The notes below the pieces were generated by a model. It saw only the letters and a program-made list of their open reading frames with translations, was not told the DNA's origin and did not search any database. 20,226 nucleotides of DNA from Syntrophales bacterium (GTDB lineage: Bacteria; Desulfobacterota; Syntrophia; Syntrophales; UBA8958): assembly GCA_023231165.1 (NCBI GenBank), contig JALNVY010000014.1, forward strand, positions 1 through 20,226, read 5' to 3'. The translations under genes and the position numbers were made by a program. Positions 7,208 to 15,293 of this stretch are shown here, one piece after another (within the stretch, counting starts at the first letter, position 1; each line of letters opens with the position of its first letter).

Positions 7208-9133
7208 TTACCACCCCTCCGGGCGACCGGTCTGCGGATTCCAACCACATTGGCGCCAGTAATCACTTCGCATCTTTTCAATATCCATAGTCCGGCCCTT
7301 GTTGGCTCCCCGGTCTTGGGGCGGCCTTCCGACCGCGCGGTCCACGGCCCGGAAGGAGCGGGGATCGACGCCGTGCTTGATATTAAAGCTTTGTTTCATG
7401 GTCTGGATAAAGGCTCCGATGGCCATGTATTCCTCCGGCGTCTTGCGCCAGCCCGTGGCGGCGTTTAGCCATTCGAAGGTAGGAATCCGCGCCGTCCCGA
7501 GGAAGAGGCCGAACATGCATAATCCCGACCCGTTGGCGATATTCATGAACCTGCTGCACGCCGCCGCCATGACGGCCTTTTCTTCATCGGCGACATACTT
7601 CCGGTCCTTATGGTAAACCAGCGGCGGCCGCGGCAGGCCCCGGACCCGCTTCCAGAGCTGGAACATCTCGTAGTAGAGCTGAGCCCCGATGGTATGGCGG
7701 CCGGGCGTGGCTTCTACGGAATAATGGACATTGAAGCCCGGGTCGTTCCGCCCGTCATGCATGGGCAGTTCCTGGCCGCCGGCGTGCATGGCATAGGCCG
7801 CCGCTCCCTTGCCGATCCTCCGGGCCGCCTGAGCCGTGCCGTCGGCGAGAAGGTCTCCGACGCCCTCGCGTCTGATCATTTTCTCGACCAGAGCGATCAT
7901 GGCGGCGGCATTCCCCCAGGTCAGATCGAGACCGTCCAGATCTTCCCTCGTCAGGATTCCCTGCTCGTAACATTCCATGGCAAAGGCCACGGTTCCGCCG
8001 GCGGAGATCGTATCCATCCCCGCCCGGTTGAGCATCTCGTTCATCGTAAAGATGCTCTCCAGATCGCCGTTCATACAGAGGCTGCCCAGGGCCAGGACCG
8101 ATTCGTATTCCGGCTTGTGGGCCTCTCCATGAGGTCCCTTCGTCGTGCAGACGCCACCGCAGCCCAGGGGGCAAGAATAACAATGATATTTGACCCTTTC
8201 CCGGGCCTTGAAGGCGTCGGGATTGACGGACAGTGATTTCCCGATTCCCCAGTCTTTGTTACTCCCCTTCCAGTTCATGACGGGAGCGTCGCCCATCTCG
8301 ACGGACATCTGATTCATGCTCACTGTCCCCCACTTTTTCAGAAGGATCTTGTAAACCATGCCTTCCATGGCCATCTGGGTGGGCAGGATGCGCATGAGGG
8401 TTCCCACGTAGGCCGCCATGGGCCCGGAAATAAAGGGGGGCTGGAGTTGGACCCACTTATTGCATTGCCTGCTCAGGCGCTGCATTTCCACACGGTTATA
8501 AACGGGGACCCTTTTTTTGCCGTTGAGAACAAGGGCCTTGAGGCGTTTTGACCCCATGACGGCCCCCAGGCCGGAGCGGGCGGCAATCCGCCCCCGATCG
8601 TTGCAGATCCCGGATATCAGGGAGAGGTTCTCTCCCGCCGGACCGATAACGGCTACCCGGGCATGCCCTCCGGCCTCGGCAATGAGGCATTCCTCCGCTT
8701 CCGACGTGTCCTTTCCCCAGAGATGGACGGCATCCCTGAGTTCCGGCCGGCCGTGATCGATAAGAAGATAGACGGGACTTTCGCTTACACCGGTAAAGAA
8801 GATCCCGTCAAAGCCACAGCGTTTGATGGCCGGCGATAGGGTCCCGCCGCAATTGGCATCGCCCCAGCCGCCTGTGAGGGGAGATTTTCCCACGACCATC
8901 CAGCGTCCGGTAAAAAGGGAACCCGTCCCTGTCAGGAGCCCGGAGACGAAGCCGAGGATATTTTCCGGCCCCAGGGGATCGGCCCCGGCCGGGATACGTT
9001 CAGAAAGGAGCCACGCCGCCAATCCTATCCCGGACAGGTATTTCTCATAGATTTCCCCGGGAATATCCTCTTCCCGGAACTCCTTGCTTGTCAGATCCAC
9101 CCACAGGATCTTGCCCATATATCCCCGGTTCAT
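7208..9133 (-). CDS. Aldehyde:ferredoxin oxidoreductase family tungsten enzyme
   Basis: This 641-residue AOR-family protein should bind tungsten with two pterins and one [4Fe-4S] cluster and oxidise aldehydes to acids with ferredoxin, or run in reverse. The N-terminus (GYMGKILWVDL) is typical of the family. The cluster ligands are Cys318, Cys321 and Cys325, with a fourth ligand, Cys539, in SGLCMF. This matches the CxxCxxxC...C pattern of the Pyrococcus enzyme. An extra Cys329 follows the first three. The ATG at 9133 is supported by GAGGAG just upstream, overlapping the end of the preceding dehydrogenase gene. A start at 9169 would overlap that gene and is disfavoured. The length is slightly above the usual 600-620 residues. 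Flanking alcohol dehydrogenase and ferredoxin genes point to an alcohol/aldehyde/acid pathway. The substrate is unknown, and a BamB-like role cannot be excluded from sequence alone. Confidence 0.93.
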   Translation of the reverse strand: MNRGYMGKILWVDLTSKEFREEDIPGEIYEKYLSGIGLAAWLLSERIPAGADPLGPENILGFVSGLLTGTGSLFTGRWMVVGKSPLTGGWGDANCGGTLSPAIKRCGFDGIFFTGVSESPVYLLIDHGRPELRDAVHLWGKDTSEAEECLIAEAGGHARVAVIGPAGENLSLISGICNDRGRIAARSGLGAVMGSKRLKALVLNGKKRVPVYNRVEMQRLSRQCNKWVQLQPPFISGPMAAYVGTLMRILPTQMAMEGMVYKILLKKWGTVSMNQMSVEMGDAPVMNWKGSNKDWGIGKSLSVNPDAFKARERVKYHCYSCPLGCGGVCTTKGPHGEAHKPEYESVLALGSLCMNGDLESIFTMNEMLNRAGMDTISAGGTVAFAMECYEQGILTREDLDGLDLTWGNAAAMIALVEKMIRREGVGDLLADGTAQAARRIGKGAAAYAMHAGGQELPMHDGRNDPGFNVHYSVEATPGRHTIGAQLYYEMFQLWKRVRGLPRPPLVYHKDRKYVADEEKAVMAAACSRFMNIANGSGLCMFGLFLGTARIPTFEWLNAATGWRKTPEEYMAIGAFIQTMKQSFNIKHGVDPRSFRAVDRAVGRPPQDRGANKGRTMDIEKMRSDYWRQCGWNPQTGRPEGW

Positions 9134-9143
9134 AGTTTTCTCC

Positions 9144-10388
9144 TCATGTGCGGATGCAACCGGGATCAAGGGCGACTCCTTCCCAGGCCGCCTCCAAAAC
9201 CATCAAAAAGTCATCATAGTCCAGGTCTTCCGGGTTGTAGAAGATTGACCCGTCGCCGAGGGCAGTCCGGGCGATATCCAGCAATCTTTCCCTGGGCACG
9301 GCAGGCTTCCCTTCACGATCCAAAACCTCCTTGAAAAAGCGTGCGTGCCTCCCCCCCGAGGCGTCATGGAGATCCTGATTCATCTGGCGGACATAGGCAA
9401 TAACCCGGTCCGTCCGCTGCTCTTTAGTGGTTCCGGCAAAGACATCGGAGCCGCCCATGGGGAAGAGAAGTTCCCCCATGACGGCTTCCCGTTTGTGACG
9501 GTTATACTCCAAGCCATAGGGTAAAAGGATGGCCATACAGACCCCGTGGGGAACCCCGCATACGGAACCCGTGGCGTGCCCCAGGGTATGGACCATGCCC
9601 ACCATGGAGTTGGAAAAGGCCATGCCGGCCAGGGCAGCGGCGTTGGCCATCGCCAGACGGGCCTCGCGGTCGGAGGGGTTCCGGGTAACCTTGACGAGGT
9701 TCCCGCTGATCAACCGGATCGCCGCGAGGGCGGTGGCGTCGCTCAGGGGGTTTTTGCTCAAACCGTAGTAGGCCTCGACGGCATGGGTCAGGGCGTCCAT
9801 GCCCGTGGCGGCCGTGATGGCCGCCGGCAGGCTCAACGTCATGCGGGAATCGAGAATCGATGCGTTGGGAAGGAGAAAATAGCTTACAAAGGCCATTTTC
9901 AGATGCCGTTCATGATCCTTGACCACGGCCACGAGGGTGACCTCCGAACCGGTTCCCGCGGTGGTCGGAACGGCAACGAGGGGCTTCAATGGCCGCTTCA
10001 GGGCCCCGGCGCCGCTGAATTTCATGAGATCGTCGGCCCGCTCGGAAACGACGATGTTGATTCCCTTGGCCGTATCCATGACGGACCCGCCGCCGACGGC
10101 AATAAGGGCGTCGCAGTCCTGTTCCCGGTAAAGGGCGGCCAGGCGGTTAACGACACGCAAATCCGAATCGGGAGGGACATCGTCGGCAACGGCCCCGATG
10201 GTCAGTTGGTCCTTGACGGCCCCCAGCACGATATCGACCAGCCCTGCCCCGGCGACGCCTTTGTCCGTTACAATCATCGGTCGACGGGCATGGAGATCTT
10301 GAAGGATTCCCGGAATTCTCTCCAGGGCGTCGTGACCGGCGATGATTTTCACACCACAGTAGTATTCATAATATCCGGGAAGTTCCAT
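9144..10388 (-). CDS. Iron-containing alcohol dehydrogenase, intact metal site
   Basis: This 414-residue group III (iron-dependent) alcohol dehydrogenase interconverts an alcohol and an aldehyde with NAD(H) or NADP(H). The nucleotide-binding GGGSVMDTAK sits at about residues 99-108 and the PTTAGTGSE signature at 141-149. All four metal ligands are present: D198 and H202 in GMDALTHAVEA, H267 in GMVHTLGH, and H281 in VPHG. The ATG at 10388 follows AAGGAGA; an earlier ATG at 10421 overlaps the upstream paralogue and lacks this site. The gene begins 14 bases after the degenerate paralogue ends and stops 10 bases before the AOR start. The order suggests that its aldehyde product feeds the AOR enzyme, or that it reduces aldehyde made by AOR working in reverse. 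The specific substrate cannot be read from the sequence. Confidence 0.93.
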   Translation of the reverse strand: MELPGYYEYYCGVKIIAGHDALERIPGILQDLHARRPMIVTDKGVAGAGLVDIVLGAVKDQLTIGAVADDVPPDSDLRVVNRLAALYREQDCDALIAVGGGSVMDTAKGINIVVSERADDLMKFSGAGALKRPLKPLVAVPTTAGTGSEVTLVAVVKDHERHLKMAFVSYFLLPNASILDSRMTLSLPAAITAATGMDALTHAVEAYYGLSKNPLSDATALAAIRLISGNLVKVTRNPSDREARLAMANAAALAGMAFSNSMVGMVHTLGHATGSVCGVPHGVCMAILLPYGLEYNRHKREAVMGELLFPMGGSDVFAGTTKEQRTDRVIAYVRQMNQDLHDASGGRHARFFKEVLDREGKPAVPRERLLDIARTALGDGSIFYNPEDLDYDDFLMVLEAAWEGVALDPGCIRT

Positions 10389-10402
10389 ATCATTCTCCTT
10401 AC

Positions 10403-11572
10403 CTAAAATCTTGTTTCCCACGCCTTTTCCAGAATGTTGCGGATATCCTGGGGGTCGTATTCTCCCCTTACCCCGGCGGCGCTTCCATGGGCGACGATTT
10501 TTTCCAGATCTTCCTTTTTAATACCCAAATCCCTGATACTTCTCGGAAAATACGTAACAATGCTCTGGAGCTCCAGTAATATTTCCACAATCCGGTCCAC
10601 AGCCTTTCTGGCGCTCGCCTCCGCCATTGTTCCGGCAAAGGCCTCCGGACCCCCGATGAAAAGATATAAATCCTTCCTGTCGGTTGTCTCCTTTCTCATC
10701 TCCAAGAGCAGGAAATGGGGAAGGAGCAACCCCATGATCAAACCCGGTTTGGTATGACAGCTTCGAGACACGGCCATCCCCAGCTCATATACCATTCCCG
10801 GGGCAAGGTTGTCGAAAGAGGTCTGGGCAAAAAACGCCGCATTGGCCAAGGCCAGCCTTCCCTTCCGCTCGGAAGGATTCCTCATGACGTTAGTAATATT
10901 CTCCATGATGAACCTGGCCGCCCCATAGGCATAGGCGTCCGTCAAGTGGTTCCGCGCGGGATGGAGACAGGCCTCGACGGCCTGGGTCATACTCATCAGG
11001 GACGTGGCCGCCATAGTCTTTTGCTCTTCCTCAGTGGCGGTGCGGGGATCGATAATCATCAGATCCGGAATCAGCGCGGGAGAAGTCAGGGAGAGGGAAC
11101 CGAGGGAGGCGTAGCGGGTCATTTCACAACCGGAGAGATCAAGGTTCAAGATGGCCGCCAGCGGTTTTAGTTTCTTCGTCAAAGGATTGCCGGAAGCCAG
11201 GCTCTCCAGATCTTCCGGCTTGCCGGAAACGGCAATATTGAGGGCCTTGGCGGTGTCCAGCACCGGCCCGCCGCCGAGGGCGATTATCGCATCGTAGCCA
11301 TTATCACGATAGAGACTGTATAGTTCGCGGATAAGCCTCAGATCCGGTTGGGGAGGGACGCCGGCAAAGACGCCGATGGTAAGATTCGAATCGCCGAACG
11401 CCGACGCCATGACCTTTTCCATCCCCCGCGCGGACAGTCCCGGGGTGGTTAGAATAAGTGGTTTGACGGCATTCATGCCGTCTAACTCCACCGGCAGATT
11501 CTCCAGGGCCTTGTTTCCCGAGAGGACCTTGGTGGGGCTATAAAATTCGTATGTTTTTTGCGGTTGAAACAC
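10403..11572 (-). CDS. Degenerate iron-alcohol-dehydrogenase paralogue without metal ligands
   Basis: This 389-residue protein has the iron-alcohol-dehydrogenase fold and aligns along its whole length with the next gene's product. It keeps a GGGPVLDTAK nucleotide loop at about residues 100-109 and an AVEA helix. All four metal ligands are gone: where the neighbour has D198, H202, H267 and H281, this protein has Met193, Gln197, Tyr262 and Pro276. The TTAGTGSEVT signature is replaced by a stretch ending in SGCEMT. The frame is intact over 1170 bases, so it has been kept as a protein. The start is the GTG at 11572, with AAGGAGGG just upstream. There is no ATG at the right place, and a longer frame back to 11914 overlaps the gene upstream. 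It could be a regulatory or structural partner of the active enzyme, a protein with a new ligand, or an early pseudogene. Confidence 0.85.
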   Translation of the reverse strand: MFQPQKTYEFYSPTKVLSGNKALENLPVELDGMNAVKPLILTTPGLSARGMEKVMASAFGDSNLTIGVFAGVPPQPDLRLIRELYSLYRDNGYDAIIALGGGPVLDTAKALNIAVSGKPEDLESLASGNPLTKKLKPLAAILNLDLSGCEMTRYASLGSLSLTSPALIPDLMIIDPRTATEEEQKTMAATSLMSMTQAVEACLHPARNHLTDAYAYGAARFIMENITNVMRNPSERKGRLALANAAFFAQTSFDNLAPGMVYELGMAVSRSCHTKPGLIMGLLLPHFLLLEMRKETTDRKDLYLFIGGPEAFAGTMAEASARKAVDRIVEILLELQSIVTYFPRSIRDLGIKKEDLEKIVAHGSAAGVRGEYDPQDIRNILEKAWETRF

Positions 11573-11616
11573 GGTTCCCTCCTTATGATCTGTTGCAAAA
11601 TAAATGTAACAAACCC

Positions 11617-12147
11617 TTATAATCCGAAAATGGCCCCGCCATATATCCGGATCCGGTTCCGTATCTTTTCTCCGAAAGACCAGTCGGGATAACGCTTGAC
11701 GGCAAGCTTCGCGATCAGCTTCGGCAGAAGATAAACCTCCACAATGTCGAGGACGCGGACAATAGCGCAAGCCGCGGGAACTTCGCCATCGACGATGAGG
11801 CGGTTCCGCGCCGAGGCCATGGCGGTGCTCTCCTGAAAAGTAAACATCAAAATGGCCCCTTCCAGATTCTTTACCTTCATTTTGAGATCGATCTTCTGTC
11901 CTTCCGGATCCCAACCACGATATCTTACCAGGCCTTGGTCATCCTTCCCGACAATCATCGTCGGCCCCTGGGGCATCACTCCCAGGGAAAAGGTGAATCC
12001 CGGCGATAAACCGTCAAATTCCGCCTTGACTGCTGCGTCAACCCTGGCTGCCGCCTCGATGGCCCGTCCTACGAACCACAGCATCAAGGCGACGTAGGCC
12101 CGTTTAAAGGGTTTACTTCCAGATTGTATTTCTTTGTATTCATTCAT
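11617..12147 (-). CDS. Conserved protein of unknown function, possibly SCP2-like
   Basis: This 176-residue protein has no catalytic motif that I recognise. A GGAGG lies 11-12 bases upstream of the ATG at 12147. The N-terminal part has an amphipathic or hydrophobic helix (YVALMLWFVGRAI, about residues 18-30). The centre looks like a beta-rich sheet with an F-S-L-G-V stretch, and the second half contains a VYLLPK hydrophobic segment. The mix of a hydrophobic pocket and a central beta sheet recalls sterol-carrier-protein-2-like lipid-binding domains, but that resemblance is weak and from memory. It lies 23 bases after truA and 44 bases before the degenerate dehydrogenase, so it is probably in the same transcript. 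A role in handling a hydrophobic alcohol or aldehyde substrate is only a guess. Confidence 0.6.
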   Translation of the reverse strand: MNEYKEIQSGSKPFKRAYVALMLWFVGRAIEAAARVDAAVKAEFDGLSPGFTFSLGVMPQGPTMIVGKDDQGLVRYRGWDPEGQKIDLKMKVKNLEGAILMFTFQESTAMASARNRLIVDGEVPAACAIVRVLDIVEVYLLPKLIAKLAVKRYPDWSFGEKIRNRIRIYGGAIFGL

Positions 12148-12170
12148 TTATCTTAACCTCCGCAAATAGC

Positions 12171-12983
12171 TCACGATCTTGTTGTAAAATTTCCGAAGAG
12201 CGGCAACGGCAGATGCAACCTTTCCTCCGGATCTCCCTTGTAGAGCACCTGTGCCAGGAACAAGCCCGAAGGCGGGGCGGTAAGCCTGGCAGGCAGCTCG
12301 GAAAGAGAGGTCAGCATCGCCTCCACATCACTCTTCGTCAGATTCCCGCGACCTACTTCAACAAGAACACCCGCCATGCGCCGCACCATCTTCCAGAGAA
12401 AATGAGATCCTGCCACCCGGAAGACGATCAAGTCGCCTATCTCCTCAATACTTATGGAGTCAATCAGAACTTTCGTCGAGGCATTCCGGTCCAGGCGCCG
12501 GTCGGCAAAAGAAGCAAAATCATGAAAACCTTGGAACAATTGGCAGGCCTCTTTCATTTTTCCGGTATTCAGGGCGTCTTTGACCCACCAGACGTAACGC
12601 TTGCCGAAGGCAGTCCGGACCCGGGAAAGGACATAGACATAGACCCTCGCTACGGCGTTATGGCGGGCATGAAAATCGGCAGCGACCTGCTCCACCTTGA
12701 GGATGTTGATGCCGGCAGGCAGCAGGTCATTCAATCCTTCCTTGATTTTCCGGGGCTGCTGTACATTCTTTACCGTGAGATGCGCTACCTGACCAAGGGC
12801 ATGGACACCGGCGTCCGTTCGTCCTGCGCCCTGGACATCAACGTCCTGGCCGAAGAACCCGACCGCCGCCTGGATAAGGGTCCCTTGCACAGACCGGGCG
12901 TTCTGCTGGGTCTGCCACCCCCGATAGCCCGTACCGTCATATTCCAAAGTTAGTTTGTATTTCACCGACGTCGTTATCGCCAT
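12171..12983 (-). CDS. truA: tRNA pseudouridine(38-40) synthase TruA
   Basis: TruA converts uridines 38, 39 and 40 of the tRNA anticodon arm to pseudouridine. The 270-residue product has the family N-terminus (YKLTLEYDGTGYRGWQ) and the catalytic motif QGAGRTDAGVHA with Asp57. The C-terminal half carries the SFADRR and FLWKMVRRMAG regions. The ATG at 12983 has AGGTGGGA upstream. A GTG at 12995 is in frame and would add four residues; both are possible, but the ATG matches family starts better. It is the first gene of the minus-strand run that leads into the dehydrogenase and AOR genes, an unrelated housekeeping neighbour that may drive their basal expression. Confidence 0.95.
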   Translation of the reverse strand: MAITTSVKYKLTLEYDGTGYRGWQTQQNARSVQGTLIQAAVGFFGQDVDVQGAGRTDAGVHALGQVAHLTVKNVQQPRKIKEGLNDLLPAGINILKVEQVAADFHARHNAVARVYVYVLSRVRTAFGKRYVWWVKDALNTGKMKEACQLFQGFHDFASFADRRLDRNASTKVLIDSISIEEIGDLIVFRVAGSHFLWKMVRRMAGVLVEVGRGNLTKSDVEAMLTSLSELPARLTAPPSGLFLAQVLYKGDPEERLHLPLPLFGNFTTRS

Positions 12984-13058
12984 ATCAAATCCCACCTGAC
13001 CTTATCGTAATGGCTCCTGAATATCAAATACCTCTTTCTTTTACAAGCGGATCTGCCC

Positions 13059-14489
13059 TCAACGTCCCGTTCCCGGAGGCGGAAAGGACATCTGTTCCTC
13101 AGGAACGATCATGATCATCCCCCGCAGATACCGGGAATATACTCCCTCCGGCGGTCCCATGCCGTTGAATTCCCTTCCGGGATAAAGGGTTGTGATCGCC
13201 GCATGACCCACGATTTTCTTACCCTGTTGTCCCCGTTCGCTCATCGTTTTGACGCCCCAGAAATTGTGAAAGACCAGTGGTTCACCGTTTCGGGAACCAA
13301 TGTAGAGCATGATGTGTCCCTTCAGCCACAAGAGGGTTAGATAGGAACCCCCCCGGGCAAGGATGAGCTTCTTTTTTTCTGTTACGGAAAGGTTGGACAG
13401 ATCCACATAGAGCCCGCCCTCGCTTGCCTGATCCGCAGAGTGTCTGGGGAGCCAGATACCGAAGGGGGCAAAAAGATCGCGGATCATGGCGGAACAATCG
13501 CGGTTGTTCCGGAGCCCGCCCCAACCGTAAGGTTCACGAATCATCTCGTTGGCCAGGGAAGCCAAACGGCAGGGGGTCAAGGCGATGGGCCTCGTCATTG
13601 CTGTCTCTTTCAGCAGGGTAACCTTACACATCTCCGCCCGTCCCTGCTCGCTCCGCACCGGCACAAGGATTTCCACTGTATCTTCGTCTTCCACCGTTTT
13701 CGGGAACATGGACCCCAAAGAGGCTCGGAAAAGGAAACCTTTATCTTGATCATAAATCGGTGTTTTGTCCCTAACGACAGCAACATGGGGCCCCTGCTCC
13801 CAGCGGTTGATAAACTCGGGGGTAACGACAGCCAGTTCGTTTAAAGGCATCCATCCGAGTGCATAACCGGTCTCTGCAATAGCCCAGGCTTTGTCTCTGG
13901 AAACATGGGAGATGTATACGGGCGTGCCGGGGGCAATCGACGAAACCTGGAGTTTATCAAAAGGGCTTCTTGTTTCACCGGTAAGGGCCTTTCGGAAATA
14001 AACGGCCTTAGCCGCGGGAAGATGGCGCAGATGGGCCACACCAGTGGTTATCGCCTTTACGGATGCATTTGGATAAGACAGGAGTCCGGCATTAGCAGCC
14101 ATCTTCCCAATCCAGGCCCGGCGCCGCCTGCTGCTTTTTTTCCCATCCTGCACATCGTTTTTAAACATCACCCATGCCTGTTCCACGTCGCTCTGCGTAA
14201 ATCGCGAGGCCGCTTGATGCCAGGGCTTGAAAAAGTTTGTCCGGTACTGCTCATCCATCTTTTTTTGCCACGCCACACTCGCCAGTGGACGCTCACATTG
14301 TGCCTTGTCCACGTAAGAAAAGTGATCCTGACTGAACTCCCGGATATCTCTGATGATATCAGGGTTGCTGTTACACCCGGACGATCCGAGAGCCAAGGCG
14401 ACCACAAAAAGCAGGCTATAAGGCATTGCCGCGATCAAACGAAAAAAATATGAAATATAAACAAATCGGCAGTTTTTCAAATCTGACAT
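13059..14489 (-). CDS. Probable lipoprotein with SH3-like domains and an NlpC/P60 hydrolase domain
   Basis: This roughly 476-residue envelope protein probably cuts peptide crosslinks in peptidoglycan. A hydrophobic segment ending in LGSSGC gives a candidate lipidated Cys39, although the -3 position is Ser rather than Leu. An N-terminal helical domain, two SH3-like regions (about residues 175-300) and a C40 peptidase domain follow. The catalytic Cys is C332 in NNRDCSAM, the His is H392 in KGHIMLYIG, and H408 in FHNFWG is the probable third residue. The start at 14489 leaves a long n-region. The ATG at 14426 (MPYSLLF) would give a cleaner signal peptide but has no clear ribosome site. A longer frame back to 14633 is rejected because it reads through the repeat element. 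It is followed by truA on the same strand. Confidence 0.85.
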   Translation of the reverse strand: MSDLKNCRFVYISYFFRLIAAMPYSLLFVVALALGSSGCNSNPDIIRDIREFSQDHFSYVDKAQCERPLASVAWQKKMDEQYRTNFFKPWHQAASRFTQSDVEQAWVMFKNDVQDGKKSSRRRRAWIGKMAANAGLLSYPNASVKAITTGVAHLRHLPAAKAVYFRKALTGETRSPFDKLQVSSIAPGTPVYISHVSRDKAWAIAETGYALGWMPLNELAVVTPEFINRWEQGPHVAVVRDKTPIYDQDKGFLFRASLGSMFPKTVEDEDTVEILVPVRSEQGRAEMCKVTLLKETAMTRPIALTPCRLASLANEMIREPYGWGGLRNNRDCSAMIRDLFAPFGIWLPRHSADQASEGGLYVDLSNLSVTEKKKLILARGGSYLTLLWLKGHIMLYIGSRNGEPLVFHNFWGVKTMSERGQQGKKIVGHAAITTLYPGREFNGMGPPEGVYSRYLRGMIMIVPEEQMSFPPPGTGR

Positions 14490-14655
14490 AATAGACGGCC
14501 TCGTAAAAATCCTAAAGTGTAGCCATAATAGACGGCTTCGTAAAAATATCTGCAGGCAAGGCGCGCAAATTATGAGGAACGAGGCGTACTTGGCGTACGC
14601 CGCAGTGACGAGGAATGAAGTGCAACGCAGCATCCGGACTTTTTACGAACCCGTT
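14487..14655. repeat. Dispersed-repeat-like element with direct and inverted repeats
   Basis: A 24-base unit, CATAATAGACGGCYTCGTAA plus AAAT, occurs at 14487-14510 and 14524-14547 with one mismatch. The second copy also forms the left arm of an inverted repeat: GACGGCTTCGTAAAAA at 14531-14546 against TTTTTACGAACCCGTT at 14640-14655, 14 of 16 positions paired. Between the arms lies a perfect ten-base palindrome GGCGTACGCC (14592-14601) and two ACGAGGAAYGA copies. The layout resembles small non-coding repeats that I recall in many deltaproteobacterial genomes, but copy number cannot be judged from one window. It overlaps the start region of the NlpC/P60 gene by three bases and fills most of the gap between divergent genes. 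Confidence 0.75.
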
Positions 14656-14792
14656 ATGATTTATGGTAAGCTTTTTCCCGGGATTCGGCAATTGATATTA
14701 TCAAGGGAAGACCATTAATTATTTATGGCATTCTCAAACAAATCTTGATAGTAATATAAGCAAACGAGACTATTTTCTGAAGGAGGCGCTCT
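14656..14792 (+). other. Upstream region of the CNB/selenoprotein/rubrerythrin cluster
   Basis: This AT-rich stretch should hold the promoter of the plus-strand cluster that begins at 14793. TTGATA (14745-14750) followed by AT-rich sequence is seen, but no -35/-10 pair with normal spacing and no clean FNR or CRP box was found. AAGGAGG at 14781-14787 is the ribosome binding site of the next gene. Confidence 0.35.
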
Positions 14793-15278
14793 ATGGTTAC
14801 CGCAAACGTGCTGAAGGAATTTAACTTTTTCAAGGACTTTACGAATGAGCAATTGGAGCGACTGTCCTCCATCACCGCCGAGGAGACCTATGCGGCAGGA
14901 AGCCAGATGTATAAAAAGGGCGATCCGGCGCGCAGTCTTTACATTCTCCTGGAGGGGAAAGTGGTCATGTCCCTCGAGTCCTACCTAGGACCCCATCGGC
15001 CGCCAATGCAGGTGACGGTGGATACCATCGCCCGTGGTGAAACCATGGGCTGGTCCGCAGTGGTTGAGCCTTACATCTATACCCTGGGGGCTTTATGTAT
15101 CGACAACTCCAGATTGATTGCCCTCAATGCGGCAAAGCTGCGGGATCTTATGGATGAAGACTGTGACCTGGGCTACAAGGTGATGAAGGCCATCGCCAAA
15201 ATAATTTCCTCCCGTCTCAGCCACACGCGCATTATTCTGGTGGGGGAAAGAGGCCTGTCGCACCTGACGGAATACTGA
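14793..15278 (+). CDS. Stand-alone cyclic-nucleotide-binding-fold protein
   Basis: This 161-residue protein is a CRP/FNR-type sensor fold with nothing after it. The beta-barrel fills about residues 5-125 (LKEFNFFKDF, then YKKGDPARSLYILLEGKVVM, then RGETMGWSAVV) and a long helix follows. There is no helix-turn-helix DNA-binding domain, so it is not a transcription factor by itself. The phosphate-binding Gly-Glu is present (G82-E83), but the following Arg-Ser/Thr pair of true cAMP binders is missing; the equivalent stretch reads PYIYT. It may sense another ligand or act as a protein-interaction module. The ATG is well placed behind AAGGAGG. The stop is only 15 bases before the selenoprotein start, and the rubrerythrin follows, which suggests a shared transcript and a redox or stress role. 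Confidence 0.85.
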   Translation: MVTANVLKEFNFFKDFTNEQLERLSSITAEETYAAGSQMYKKGDPARSLYILLEGKVVMSLESYLGPHRPPMQVTVDTIARGETMGWSAVVEPYIYTLGALCIDNSRLIALNAAKLRDLMDEDCDLGYKVMKAIAKIISSRLSHTRIILVGERGLSHLTEY

Positions 15279-15293
15279 AAGGCAGATGCGGCA

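Noticed and set aside
9546..10406. Long plus-strand frame across the alcohol dehydrogenase
   Set aside because: It is antisense to a gene with all nucleotide and metal motifs, and it has no recognisable domain.
11573..11914. Longer N-terminus for the degenerate dehydrogenase
   Set aside because: It overlaps the upstream gene, the residues are not family-like, and the GTG at 11572 has a strong ribosome site.
12213..12953. Plus-strand frame across truA
   Set aside because: It is a shadow of a clear TruA with its catalytic Asp motif, and has no ribosome site.
14490..14633. Longer N-terminus for the NlpC/P60 protein
   Set aside because: The extra residues come from the repeat element and would bury the signal peptide.
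14741..14760. FNR-type box upstream of the CNB gene
   Set aside because: TTGAT is present, but the second half reads ATATAA rather than ATCAA, so the match is not good enough.
15276..15293. Readthrough of the CNB gene's UGA stop to make one fused selenoprotein
   Set aside because: The selenoprotein frame is the same as the CNB frame, so it was considered. The CNB fold is complete at that stop, the Uxx-star protein has its own ATG and a ribosome-site-like AAAGG, and no clear hairpin with a GG loop was seen just after it.
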